20,996 nucleotides of DNA from JBGPRB01 sp964422155 (GCA_964422155.1 CAYQZZ010000038.1:1-20996), one strand, 5' to 3'; counted from the stretch's first letter, positions 9,101-15,390 are shown. The notes: generated by a model from the sequence alone, not told the origin. Numbers and translations: made by a program.

Positions 9101-9235
9101 AAACCGAGGACAGGAGTGAAGACGCTGCCGCTGGCCGAAAGAAGGTCCAGTTTTACAGAAATAGAACTCGGCTTTTCCGAGGATATTGCGATTCGAGAGG
9201 CAAAGCGGTGCCTGCGGTGTGACCTGGAGGGCTGA
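6173..9235 (+). CDS. nuoF: Fusion: thioredoxin-like ferredoxin + NuoF + GltD-type FAD/NAD(P) oxidoreductase
   Basis: One 1020-residue chain with three modules. Residues 1-100 are a thioredoxin-like [2Fe-2S] domain (C10, C15, C46, C50). Residues about 120-520 are NuoF/HndC: the NADH/FMN glycine loop GRGGAGF at 164-170, the NADEGDPGAF segment, an SLBB part, and the [4Fe-4S] ligands C453, C456, C459 and C499. Residues about 530-1015 are a GltD/NfnB-type unit. Its cysteine-rich Fer4_20 domain includes SPCQHTCPAGI and CGRICNHPCEGRC. The FAD motif GAGPTG is at 640-645 and a second nucleotide site GGGNVA at 773-778. The latter is followed by YYRRSRDEMP, a segment linked to NADPH binding in GltD relatives. 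The chain thus has two separate pyridine-nucleotide sites, as in transhydrogenating or bifurcating enzymes. ATG start with a GAAGGAG site just upstream. No frame break is visible at either module junction, so the fusion looks genuine. Confidence 0.92.
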   Translation: MAPKRTVFVCRGTGCVSGGGDAIYEALKAELIRQGVTGAGIDFTGCHGFCQQGPNVVVEPDGIFYTHVDVEDTADIVSSHLRDGKPVERLFYHDPVTNQAIPHYSDIRFYQGQERVVLRNCGHINPERISDYIVRGGYQSLKKVIFTMKPKEVIEEIKRSGLRGRGGAGFPTGTKWEFCHNAPGDQKYMICNADEGDPGAFMDRSILEADPHAILEGLAIAAYAIGASEAYIYVRAEYPLAVTRLRTALGQSQEKNFLGNSILGTNFNLTVHIKEGAGAFVCGEETALIASIESRRGMPRPRPPFPANSGLDGKPTIINNVKTLATVPVIIEKGAAWFAGIGTEKSKGTAVFALTGKIANSGLVEVPMGTPLSHIVYKVGGGIPRERRLKAVQTGGPSGGCIPARFIESPIEYETLAKLGSIMGSGGMVIMDEANCMVEIARYFLSFTQAESCGKCTPCRLGTRQMLEILTRITEGKGRDEDIDTLLSIAKTVKECSLCGLGQTAPNPVISTINYFRDEYEAHIKEKRCPAAVCEALMISPCQHTCPAGINIPKYVAHIAASEYRAAIETIRERNPFAAVCGRICNHPCEGRCRRGELDDPVAIRTLKRFAADWYVEHGSEMGGIEPFPQTKKQKVAVVGAGPTGLACAYFLAQSGYPVKVFEALPVGGGMLSVAIPEFRLPQSSIQQDIDYITRRGVAIQYNTPINVNYTVEDLRKDGFNAVFIAAGAQRSQRLGIPGEVEDIEGLYYGLRFLRDVRLGRRVKVGKRVAIIGGGNVALDAARTSLRLGAEETSIYYRRSRDEMPVSDVEYDDAVAEGVRINFLVSPIRVTSADWKVTSLQCTRMKLGEPDESGRRRPIPITGSEFTTEADTVIAAVGQAPDLSFLPPDSALERTRWETLVVNSNSLATNVAGVFAGGDFVTGPGMVVDAIAAGRRGAIAIDKYLRADASRVEIYERKTGVAAAVGALELEETWETKPRTGVKTLPLAERRSSFTEIELGFSEDIAIREAKRCLRCDLEG

Positions 9236-9243
9236 GAAACAAA

Positions 9244-9330
9244 TGTCATTCTGAGTCTCGATGCAATCGGGACGAAGAATCCGTTTACTATCAGGAAGGA
9301 TACGGATCCTTCGCTGCGCTCAGGATGACA
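9244..9330. repeat. Dispersed palindromic intergenic repeat, copy 1
   Basis: An 87-base imperfect palindrome between the NuoF-GltD fusion and metV. The ends are TGTCATTCTGAG (9244-9255) and CTCAGGATGACA (9319-9330), which pair with one G-U. An inner pair, CGAAGAATCCGT (9273-9284) with ACGGATCCTTCG (9302-9313), also has one mismatch. The same ends and inner arm recur at 12866-12971. It is probably a non-autonomous MITE- or REP-like element. As it lies within a likely operon it would fold in the mRNA and could act as a processing or partial termination point. Confidence 0.85.
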
Positions 9331-9359
9331 ATAACAAATAATCTTGGGAGGGGCTCGTT

Positions 9360-10004
9360 ATGAAATCTATAACCAGGCAGAAATCAAAAGAAGAGATTCA
9401 ACAGGGCCTCAAAGGTCTGGAGAGAGTCTTTATTATCGGCTGCGGCACCTGCACCACGATGACCAAGACCGGTGGTATCGACCAGGTTGTCGAGATGAAG
9501 GGGCGTCTTCAGGAGATGGGCAAACGTGTCACCGGCTGGGCGGTTATAGCCACTGCCTGCGATGACATGACCGAGGCCGCGATGAAAGAAAATGAACAGT
9601 ACATTCGCAGCGCCGATGGTATTCTTTCGATGAGCTGCGCTCTGGGAGTGCACCGTATGAACCTCTACATAGGCAAACCGGTGATTCCGGCGGTGGACAC
9701 CCTTTTTATCGGCGTGGAAGAAAGTCCCGGCTACTTCCGCGAGGCCTGCGCCCAGTGCGGCCAGTGTCTTCTGGGTGAAACGGCTGGCATCTGCCCCATC
9801 ACCGCCTGTCACAAGGGTCTGGTCAACGGTCCCTGCGGCGGCACCAACAACGGCAAGTGCGAGGTGGATAAGGAAAAAGACTGCGCCTGGACACTCATCT
9901 ATAACCGGCTGAAAGAGCAGAACAGGCTCGACCTGATGCGCCAGTATCATCCGCCCCGGAATCATCATATCGTACTTAAACCGAGAGCCATCAAAATTCT
10001 TTGA
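9360..10004 (+). CDS. metV: MetV, cysteine-rich subunit of methylene-tetrahydrofolate reductase
   Basis: Protein of 214 residues of the MTHFR C-terminal/MetV family. In acetogens this subunit binds MetF and feeds it electrons through metal centres during reduction of methylene- to methyl-tetrahydrofolate (methyl branch of the Wood-Ljungdahl pathway). It has an N-terminal CGTC pair (C28, C31). A cysteine-rich C-terminal half contains C130, C133, C136, C145, C150 and C159 in the motif order CxxCxxC, CPITAC and GPCGG, followed by GKC. These suit Fe-S or zinc sites; which metal is bound cannot be told from sequence. The ATG has a GGGAGGGG ribosome site at 9347-9354. metF follows after 80 bases. 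The upstream genes encode the likely electron donor complex. Confidence 0.93.
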   Translation: MKSITRQKSKEEIQQGLKGLERVFIIGCGTCTTMTKTGGIDQVVEMKGRLQEMGKRVTGWAVIATACDDMTEAAMKENEQYIRSADGILSMSCALGVHRMNLYIGKPVIPAVDTLFIGVEESPGYFREACAQCGQCLLGETAGICPITACHKGLVNGPCGGTNNGKCEVDKEKDCAWTLIYNRLKEQNRLDLMRQYHPPRNHHIVLKPRAIKIL

Positions 10005-10017
10005 TGAGGCAAGGACA

Positions 10018-10071
10018 ATGTATCACATTTCCAAGAAGCTCTTGACTCCGATGGTCATAAGAGTTTTTTAA
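10018..10071 (+). CDS. Possible 17-residue leader ORF in the metV-metF gap
   Basis: A short open frame starts at an ATG preceded by the same AAGGACA ribosome-site string that precedes metF (10011-10020 versus 10078-10087). It encodes MYHISKKLLTPMVIRVF. Its stop codon lies at the end of the T-run of the terminator-like hairpin at 10039-10069, so a ribosome reading it would disrupt that hairpin. No run of a single regulatory amino acid is visible. It may be a leader peptide or simply a duplicated start region. Confidence 0.22.
   Translation: MYHISKKLLTPMVIRVF
10039..10069 (+). terminator. Terminator-like hairpin between metV and metF
   Basis: The stem CTCTTGAC (10039-10046) pairs with GTC, a two-base bulge, then AAGAG (10054-10063), around a 7-base loop. 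Six T residues follow (10064-10069). The stem is only moderately stable, so partial termination or attenuation of metF relative to metV is more likely than a full stop. No energy was computed. Confidence 0.45.
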
Positions 10072-10084
10072 GGGGGTAAGGACA

Positions 10085-10969
10085 ATGGTTTCACGCTTTA
10101 AAGAAACCCTTAACTCCGGCAAGTTTGTGATTACCAGCGAGGTTGCTCCGCCCAAAGGGACGAACCTGGAAAAGATGCTGCACCATATCGACCTTCTCAA
10201 GGACAGGGTGGATGCGATTAATGTCACCGACCACCAGAGCTCGGTAATGCGCTTTCCTTCTATAGGGGGTTGCCTGGCCATTAAAGAGCGGGGGGGCGAG
10301 CCCATTTTGCAAATGACCTGCCGCGACCGCAATCGTATGGCTCTGGAGGCTGACCTTCTCTTCGCTTACAGTCGGGGTATAAGAAATGTCTTATGCCTTA
10401 CCGGCGACGCCGTGCCGGTGGGCGACCATAAAGAGGCTAAAGGAGTCTTCGACCTTGATTCTCTGCAACTGCTAAAGGCAATCCGCCAGATGGCATCCGG
10501 CCAGGACCTGGGGGGCAATAAACTCGACGGGGCGGTAGAGTTCTGCATGGGAGCTATCGTCACCCCAGAGGCAAAGCCCATCGAGCCGCAGATGATTAAA
10601 TTCGAAAAGAAGGTCGAGGCGGGTGCCGAGTTTTTCCAGACCCAGGCAATCTATGACCTGGAAAACTTCAGCAAGTTCATGCAATACGCCCGACGTCTTA
10701 ATGCGCGGGTACTGGCTGGCATCGTCCTGCTGTCATCGGCGAGGATGGCTAAATACATGACGGAAAATGTTCCCGGCATCTTCGTTCCCCAGGACCTGAT
10801 TGATGAGTTATCTAAGACCCCTAAAGAACAGATGCTGGCCAAAGGGATTGAGATTGCCGGACGAACGATTGCTGCCCTGAAAAAGAACGCTACTTGCGAT
10901 GGCGTCCACATTATGGCCATCGGCCGGGAGGAAGTTGTTCCCGATATCCTGGCCGCGGCTGGACTCTAG
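10085..10969 (+). CDS. metF: MetF, methylene-tetrahydrofolate reductase
   Basis: Flavoprotein of 294 residues, the usual MetF length, with a TIM-barrel fold. It reduces 5,10-methylene-tetrahydrofolate to 5-methyl-tetrahydrofolate. Visible family marks are the N-terminal VITSEVAPPKG strand with the conserved glutamate, NVTDHQSS, the LQMTCRDRN strand, NVLCLTGD with the following flavin-loop region, and the ATVTP-like GAIVTPEAKP segment leading to AEFFQTQAIYD. Together with metV it indicates a MetFV-type enzyme, which in this class takes electrons through MetV rather than directly from NADH. The ATG has an AAGGGGG site at 10070-10076 and a closer AAGGA at 10078-10082. It ends 26 bases from the convergent htpX-like gene; no strong terminator is seen in that gap. 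Confidence 0.95.
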   Translation: MVSRFKETLNSGKFVITSEVAPPKGTNLEKMLHHIDLLKDRVDAINVTDHQSSVMRFPSIGGCLAIKERGGEPILQMTCRDRNRMALEADLLFAYSRGIRNVLCLTGDAVPVGDHKEAKGVFDLDSLQLLKAIRQMASGQDLGGNKLDGAVEFCMGAIVTPEAKPIEPQMIKFEKKVEAGAEFFQTQAIYDLENFSKFMQYARRLNARVLAGIVLLSSARMAKYMTENVPGIFVPQDLIDELSKTPKEQMLAKGIEIAGRTIAALKKNATCDGVHIMAIGREEVVPDILAAAGL

Positions 10970-10995
10970 GCCGTTTTCAATGGATATGGCACTCT

Positions 10996-12222
10996 TTAGA
11001 TTTTAAGCCTTCGCCCGCACCTGGTGCAGAGAATACTATCATCTGGAAAACCGGGCGGTATCTTCCATTTGGCGCCACAATTGCAGTCGACGGTTCGATA
11101 TTTGTTCAGGCGCAGCATCACATCCGTAACTTCGCGGGTTCGTGCCACCTTCTCAGAGGTAGACTCCACACCTCCCGGCTCAGCCAGTGAAGCAGACCTG
11201 ACGCTTACGGCTCCCGCGCCAGCAATTGCCGCTGTCGAGAGAATACCCTTTCCCGAAGAATGAACCTGGCGGTAAGCCTTTTCATATTCGCTGAAAGAAG
11301 CGCCGCCCGCCATGGCCCGCAGGATACGCACCCTCTCCGAAATGGGCGGATGGGTACTGGTGAGGTCGGAGGCTTTTATTCCCTCTTTGTGCAAAGGATT
11401 AATAATGTACATGGGTGCCGTAGCCTGGTTGGCTGATTTCAATTGCTGGGTTGAGGCACCAAGCTTTTCCAGGGCCGATGCCAGCCCTTCCGGATAGCGC
11501 GTGTACAGTGCTGAAGAGGCATCCGCCAGATACTCCCTCTTTCGGGAAATGGCATAGTAAATAAGCTGGGCTAATATCGGCGCTAAAATCATCAGAATAA
11601 GACCGACCGCCAGAATAACTATCTGTACCATCCCGGCGCTATTGCCGCTACTTGAAGAACTCCTTCTTGAGCCGGCCATGCCGCCAAAGAGAAGAAAACG
11701 TGATGCGTACCATGCCAGTATGACGATAGTACCGAGCATAACGCTACATATCGCCATGAGGAGGACATCCCGGTTTTTAACGTGCGAAATTTCGTGGCCA
11801 ATAACCCCCTGTAATTCATCACGGTTGAGCTTCTGCAACAGTCCCGAAGTAATAGCCACCGAGGCTCTACTGGGGTCGCGGCCGGTAGCAAAAGCATTCA
11901 GTGCCGGGTCGTCAATGATGTAAACATCGGGCACTTTCTCCAGACCGGAGGCTATTTTCATCTCCTCAACAACATTGTAGAGACGAGGGTAGTCATCAGG
12001 GCCGATTTTTCTCGCCCGCGACAGGGAAAGTAAGATGCTGTCTCCCTGATAATAGGCAATCAGGCTCATGATTGCCCAGACAATGAAAGCAATAAGTAGT
12101 CCACCAATGCCGTTACCAATAAAGTATAGTCCCAGGAAATAGCCGAGCAACAGCAATAACACGGCTATGGCCGCGACAAGTGCTGCCGACCTTATTTGAT
12201 TCGACTTTATCTGTTCCCACAT
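10996..12222 (-). CDS. htpX: HtpX-like M48 membrane zinc protease with C-terminal zinc ribbon
   Basis: Integral membrane metalloprotease of 408 residues that should degrade damaged membrane proteins. Hydrophobic segments lie at about 13-35, 40-58, 155-178 and 198-225. The catalytic motif HEISH has H143, E144 and H147, with the third zinc ligand E230 in EYLAD. A serine-rich linker (RRSSSSSGNS) sits between the third and fourth membrane segments. Ordinary HtpX proteins are near 280-300 residues. The extra C-terminal part here ends in a small zinc ribbon (C380, C382, C399, C402), which may serve substrate or partner binding. The ATG start has only a weak ribosome site and lies 19 bases after the lemA stop, so translation is probably coupled to lemA. 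The lemA-htpX pair is a common arrangement. Confidence 0.92.
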   Translation of the reverse strand: MWEQIKSNQIRSAALVAAIAVLLLLLGYFLGLYFIGNGIGGLLIAFIVWAIMSLIAYYQGDSILLSLSRARKIGPDDYPRLYNVVEEMKIASGLEKVPDVYIIDDPALNAFATGRDPSRASVAITSGLLQKLNRDELQGVIGHEISHVKNRDVLLMAICSVMLGTIVILAWYASRFLLFGGMAGSRRSSSSSGNSAGMVQIVILAVGLILMILAPILAQLIYYAISRKREYLADASSALYTRYPEGLASALEKLGASTQQLKSANQATAPMYIINPLHKEGIKASDLTSTHPPISERVRILRAMAGGASFSEYEKAYRQVHSSGKGILSTAAIAGAGAVSVRSASLAEPGGVESTSEKVARTREVTDVMLRLNKYRTVDCNCGAKWKIPPGFPDDSILCTRCGRRLKI

Positions 12223-12241
12223 GGTTTAATTACTTCTCGGT

Positions 12242-12808
12242 TTAGGTAAAACTGACCTTGGGAGCCTCTCTCTGCTCAGGTACAGTAACTTCAAAGAACT
12301 CACCCGCTTTGAAGCTGAACATACCAGCGATTATATTGGAAGGAAACATTTGTGTTTTGTTGTTATACTTCAGCGCCGAATCATTGTAAAACTGCCGCGA
12401 GAAGCTTATCTTATTTTCGGTTGATGTCAGCTCTTCCTGCAAAGCAAGGAAATTCTGGTTGGCCTTTAATTCAGGATATGCCTCGGCGACAGCCAGTAGT
12501 CTACCCAGAGCCATGCTGAGTTCACCTTCGACTTTGCCTCTTTCGGCGGCGCCGGCTGAAGAAGCCTTCTGGGCGAGATTACGAGCGTTGGTTACCATTT
12601 CAAACGTTTCACGCTCGTGCTTAGCGTAACCCTTGACCGTCTCCACCAAATTTGGGATAAGGTCATGGCGCCTCTTAAGCTGAACGTCTATCTGCGCCCA
12701 GGCGTTTTTTAACTGATTACGCAGGCCCACCAGGCCATTGTAATTGCCGGCGAGGATGGCTAAAAAGATAACAACGATGGCAATAATAATCCAGACCCAA
12801 AACTGCAT
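12242..12808 (-). CDS. lemA: LemA family protein
   Basis: Protein of 188 residues with one N-terminal membrane helix (about 4-22) and a long helical domain, matching the LemA family throughout. Family marks are RNQLKNAWAQIDVQLKRRHDLIP and LVETVKGYAKHE, the central AEAYPELKANQNF, and RQFYNDSALKYNN with the closing MFPSNIIAGMFSF. The exact role of LemA is not settled; it often sits beside HtpX-type proteases, as here. A strong AGGAGGTG ribosome site lies just before the ATG. It is the first gene of the lemA-htpX pair. The 213-base region before it carries the second palindromic repeat. Confidence 0.96.
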   Translation of the reverse strand: MQFWVWIIIAIVVIFLAILAGNYNGLVGLRNQLKNAWAQIDVQLKRRHDLIPNLVETVKGYAKHERETFEMVTNARNLAQKASSAGAAERGKVEGELSMALGRLLAVAEAYPELKANQNFLALQEELTSTENKISFSRQFYNDSALKYNNKTQMFPSNIIAGMFSFKAGEFFEVTVPEQREAPKVSFT

Positions 12809-12865
12809 AGAACACCTCCTATTTTTATTTATTCAAACAGCGCAGTAAACAAAATTATTTATTAA

Positions 12866-12971
12866 TGTCATTCTGAAAGAGTCCCGACCCAGTCAGGACG
12901 ATTGAAGAATCCGTCCTTGAAGCGAATGGTTACGGATTCTTCGCCCTTCAGCGGAAGGGCTCAGAATGACA
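12866..12971. repeat. Dispersed palindromic intergenic repeat, copy 2
   Basis: A 106-base relative of the element at 9244-9330, between the zinc-ribbon gene and lemA. The ends are TGTCATTCTGA (12866-12876) and CTCAGAATGACA (12960-12971). The inner arm TGAAGAATCCGT (12903-12914) pairs with ACGGATTCTTCG (12932-12943). The terminal arms and inner arms match copy 1, while the spacers differ in length and sequence. This is the pattern expected for a mobile palindromic element whose stems are conserved. Confidence 0.85.
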
Positions 12972-13021
12972 GTAAAACCTTTCAAAAAATCTCATTTTAT
13001 CCTGTTGCTTTTTATCTGTTT

Positions 13022-13438
13022 TTATTTCTGAGACTTAAAAACTTCTCCAACGAAAGCTAAAACATCCTGATAAGCAGCTTCCCCCGGTGTTTTCCCCGCT
13101 AACTTCTTCAGCAGGTGATTAACCTCACCGCTATCAAACCAGATGCCATGCCCGCCGCGGCAAATGTCAATCATTATTTTTTTATCCTCATCGATATAAG
13201 ATTTTTTCATTTTCCGGCGGCAAATAGGGCATTTCCGTTTCTTTTCCGATGAAACGGCTTCCGGAGCACTAATAATGCTATCCAAAAAACTCTGATAGTG
13301 CCCGAGACCAGCCGATTCCAGTAACAACTCGAGCTCTCCGGAATCAAACCAGACGCCCCTGCAAGCGGGGCAATTATCAAGCTCGATATTATTAAACTCG
13401 ACTATCAGCGTCTGGCTCCGACACACCGGGCATATCAT
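13022..13438 (-). CDS. Small protein with two TFIIB-type zinc ribbons
   Basis: Protein of 138 residues made of two similar zf-TFIIB units. Unit one has C3, C6, C23 and C26 followed by GVWFDSGELELLL. Unit two has C70, C73, C93 and H97 followed by GIWFDSGEVNHLL. The repeated WFDSGE segment shows an internal duplication, and the last ligand of unit two is histidine rather than cysteine. A lysine-rich stretch lies just before unit two. Function is unknown; such proteins are thought of as nucleic-acid or protein binders. The ATG has a modest GAAGGTG site. The gene lies downstream of the aldehyde oxidoreductase gene but has its own promoter-like sequence. Confidence 0.88.
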   Translation of the reverse strand: MICPVCRSQTLIVEFNNIELDNCPACRGVWFDSGELELLLESAGLGHYQSFLDSIISAPEAVSSEKKRKCPICRRKMKKSYIDEDKKIMIDICRGGHGIWFDSGEVNHLLKKLAGKTPGEAAYQDVLAFVGEVFKSQK

Positions 13439-13459
13439 GACATTACACCTTCAATTATA

Positions 13460-13488
13460 ATTGTACGTTTATCCCATATTCCTGTCAA
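13460..13488 (-). promoter_or_regulatory. Sigma-70 promoter for the zinc-ribbon gene
   Basis: On the minus strand a perfect TTGACA (13483-13488) is followed after exactly 17 bases by TACAAT (13460-13465, five of six matches). It points at the ATG at 13438. A 12-base perfect palindrome CAATTATAATTG (13452-13463) overlaps the -10 box and expected start of transcription and could be a repressor site. Confidence 0.7.
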
Positions 13489-13512
13489 AAAACTCCATAT
13501 AATACTATATTT

Positions 13513-15333
13513 TTACCTGGGAGGACCGCCAAACATCGGCATTTTATCCGGCGGCCAGAGCTCATCGGCGATATCTTTCAGGCCCAGTTCCAGCAGTTTC
13601 ATCCGGCTCGGCCTGGTGGTAACACGGTCCCAATCAAGGCCGCCAAGGTTCCAGTAAGCCTGCGCCTCCATATCCGTCGAGACCCCGACGAGCGGCCCTT
13701 CCTTCTGAGGTGGTCGACCGATAATCCTGGGATGTACGAACCGCTGCAACGGATTATCACCTTCACGCAGGGTAAAGGCATGCCTCATGTTGGCAATCCT
13801 CTCACCGCACTTGAGCAGTTCTCCCATAGAGCGGTCCCACCCGGTGACTGCCTTTAAGAAACCAGCTATGTATTTCGGCGGATTGCCGGCCATGCCGCCA
13901 TGCATGCAGAGTCCGGCGGCGCTGTTAACATACTGCATGAACTGGCTGGGTCCAAAACCAGTAGTGTGGCGGCCCGGGGTAGCATCCATGTGGTACATGG
14001 CGGTAGTCATCCTTTCGCCGAAGAAACCGCCCTTGGGGTCGTGCATTCCCAGTTCCTGTCCCGCGATATGTACCGCGAATTTCTCAGCTCCTTTACCGAT
14101 TCTTTCCGCAGCCTTCTTTACTCCATCAGCCAGGACGTCACCGAAGCCTTCCCGCTTCACCATCTTCTCCATCATAGCGACAAGGGCCCTGTGATTGCCC
14201 CAGGTAAGCTCGATGCCATCGGTATCCTTCCTGGTGATAATGCCGTTCTCGTAGCATTCCATGGCAAAGGCGATGATGCTGCCCGCCGAGATAGTATCCA
14301 TGCCGCTGCTGTTGCAGATATGGCTCGCCATAGCTATCGACTCGGCATTGGTATTGGCACAGTTCGCGCCGAAAGCGCCGATGGTCTCATATTCCAGTCG
14401 ATGATTGCCGGCCGGATAATCATACTCGATTCCTTTTTTAAGACTGGCTTTACAGGCCGCCGGGCAGTGCCAGCAGCCCTTTCTCTTATCGAGGTTGGCG
14501 ATTATCTTATCCTTGTTAAGACCCGAGACATCGGGCAGGTCAATGACACCAACGCCGCCCCAGTTTTTCACAGGAGTGTCGCCGCTCTGGGCGGATGTAT
14601 CACCGTGCCCCCCGGTGCCATAAGTGCCAAAGCGTTCGATGAACATCTTGCCCTCGGCCAGGTGCTCTTTTCGCAGATTATTGGCTGCTTCGATATCGGC
14701 GATGGGGACCTTCATTTCGCCTTTAGCGACCACGGCCTTAAGGCTCTTGGAACCCATCACGGCTCCCAATCCGGAGCGACCGGCCGCATCGCCTTTATTG
14801 GTCATAATGCAGGCGACGCAACACATCTTTTCCCCGGCCGGGCCGATACTGGCTACCTTGGCCGTCGGACCATATTCCGCCTCAAGGGTATCCTCGGTTT
14901 CATATGTGCTTTTACCCCAGAGTTTGCCGGCATCTTTCAGCACGGCTTTTCCATTATCAATAAGGAGATAGACCGGTTTCTCTGAGATACCGGTAAAAAA
15001 GATACCATCACATCCGGCGAATTTGAGGTGCGGGCCGAAATGCCCACCGGAATTGGCATCTCCCCACCCGCCGGTGAGCGGTGATTTCGCCACGGCGCAG
15101 TACCGGGCACCAAACGTGGCGGGAGTCCCGGTAAGAGGGCCGGTGAGAAGTCCCAGTGTATTCTCCGGCCCCAGCGGGTCGACCCCACCTCTCTGCCGAC
15201 TATAAAGAATCCTGGCGCCGATACCATAACCCCCGATAAAATCCAGGCAGAGGCTCTCATCAAGTGCCTCGGCTTCTATCTTCCCTGTGGAAAGATTCAC
15301 GAATAACCACTTTCCCATGTAGCCTCTGGCCAT
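13513..15333 (-). CDS. Tungsten-type aldehyde:ferredoxin oxidoreductase
   Basis: Cytosolic enzyme of 606 residues, the usual AOR length. It oxidises aldehydes to acids with reduction of ferredoxin, or the reverse, using a tungsto-bispterin and a [4Fe-4S] cluster. Family features are the N-terminal pterin-binding domain (about 1-205) with GGYGIGARIL, and the RSGLGAVMGSKSLKAV segment. The cluster ligands are C287, C290 and C294 (CWHCPAAC) and C476, close to the spacing of the Pyrococcus enzyme. The ATG at 15333 is preceded by an AAAAGGAGA site. An internal ATG five codons on lacks such a site. A good promoter lies upstream and it is divergent from the URO-D-family gene. The substrate cannot be told from sequence. 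One possible aldehyde source is the TPP enzyme at 16931, which is inference. Confidence 0.95.
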   Translation of the reverse strand: MARGYMGKWLFVNLSTGKIEAEALDESLCLDFIGGYGIGARILYSRQRGGVDPLGPENTLGLLTGPLTGTPATFGARYCAVAKSPLTGGWGDANSGGHFGPHLKFAGCDGIFFTGISEKPVYLLIDNGKAVLKDAGKLWGKSTYETEDTLEAEYGPTAKVASIGPAGEKMCCVACIMTNKGDAAGRSGLGAVMGSKSLKAVVAKGEMKVPIADIEAANNLRKEHLAEGKMFIERFGTYGTGGHGDTSAQSGDTPVKNWGGVGVIDLPDVSGLNKDKIIANLDKRKGCWHCPAACKASLKKGIEYDYPAGNHRLEYETIGAFGANCANTNAESIAMASHICNSSGMDTISAGSIIAFAMECYENGIITRKDTDGIELTWGNHRALVAMMEKMVKREGFGDVLADGVKKAAERIGKGAEKFAVHIAGQELGMHDPKGGFFGERMTTAMYHMDATPGRHTTGFGPSQFMQYVNSAAGLCMHGGMAGNPPKYIAGFLKAVTGWDRSMGELLKCGERIANMRHAFTLREGDNPLQRFVHPRIIGRPPQKEGPLVGVSTDMEAQAYWNLGGLDWDRVTTRPSRMKLLELGLKDIADELWPPDKMPMFGGPPR

Positions 15334-15361
15334 CTATTTCTCCTTTTAATGTATTGCTGCC

Positions 15362-15390
15362 ATTATACAAATAGCGCAGAAAGAGGTCAA
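15362..15390 (-). promoter_or_regulatory. Sigma-70 promoter for the aldehyde oxidoreductase
   Basis: On the minus strand TTGACC (15385-15390, five of six) and a perfect TATAAT (15362-15367) are separated by 17 bases. Transcription would begin near 15355, about 20 bases before the ATG at 15333. Confidence 0.8.

Noticed and set aside
3003..9235. Interpreting the three subunits as respiratory complex I (NuoEFG)
   Set aside because: No NuoA-D or NuoH-N membrane or connecting genes are present, the G-like subunit has an FDH-type pterin domain, and NuoF carries a GltD fusion. A soluble NAD(P)-linked complex fits better.
8560..9249. A 229-codon minus-strand frame opposite the GltD part of the fusion
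   Set aside because: Serine/arginine-rich low-complexity translation, no motif, fully antisense to a conserved FAD/NAD(P) domain.
13900..14985. A 361-codon plus-strand open frame opposite the aldehyde oxidoreductase gene
   Set aside because: It has no recognisable family motif and no ribosome site of note, and it mirrors a clearly real AOR gene on the other strand. Long antisense frames are common in this codon usage.
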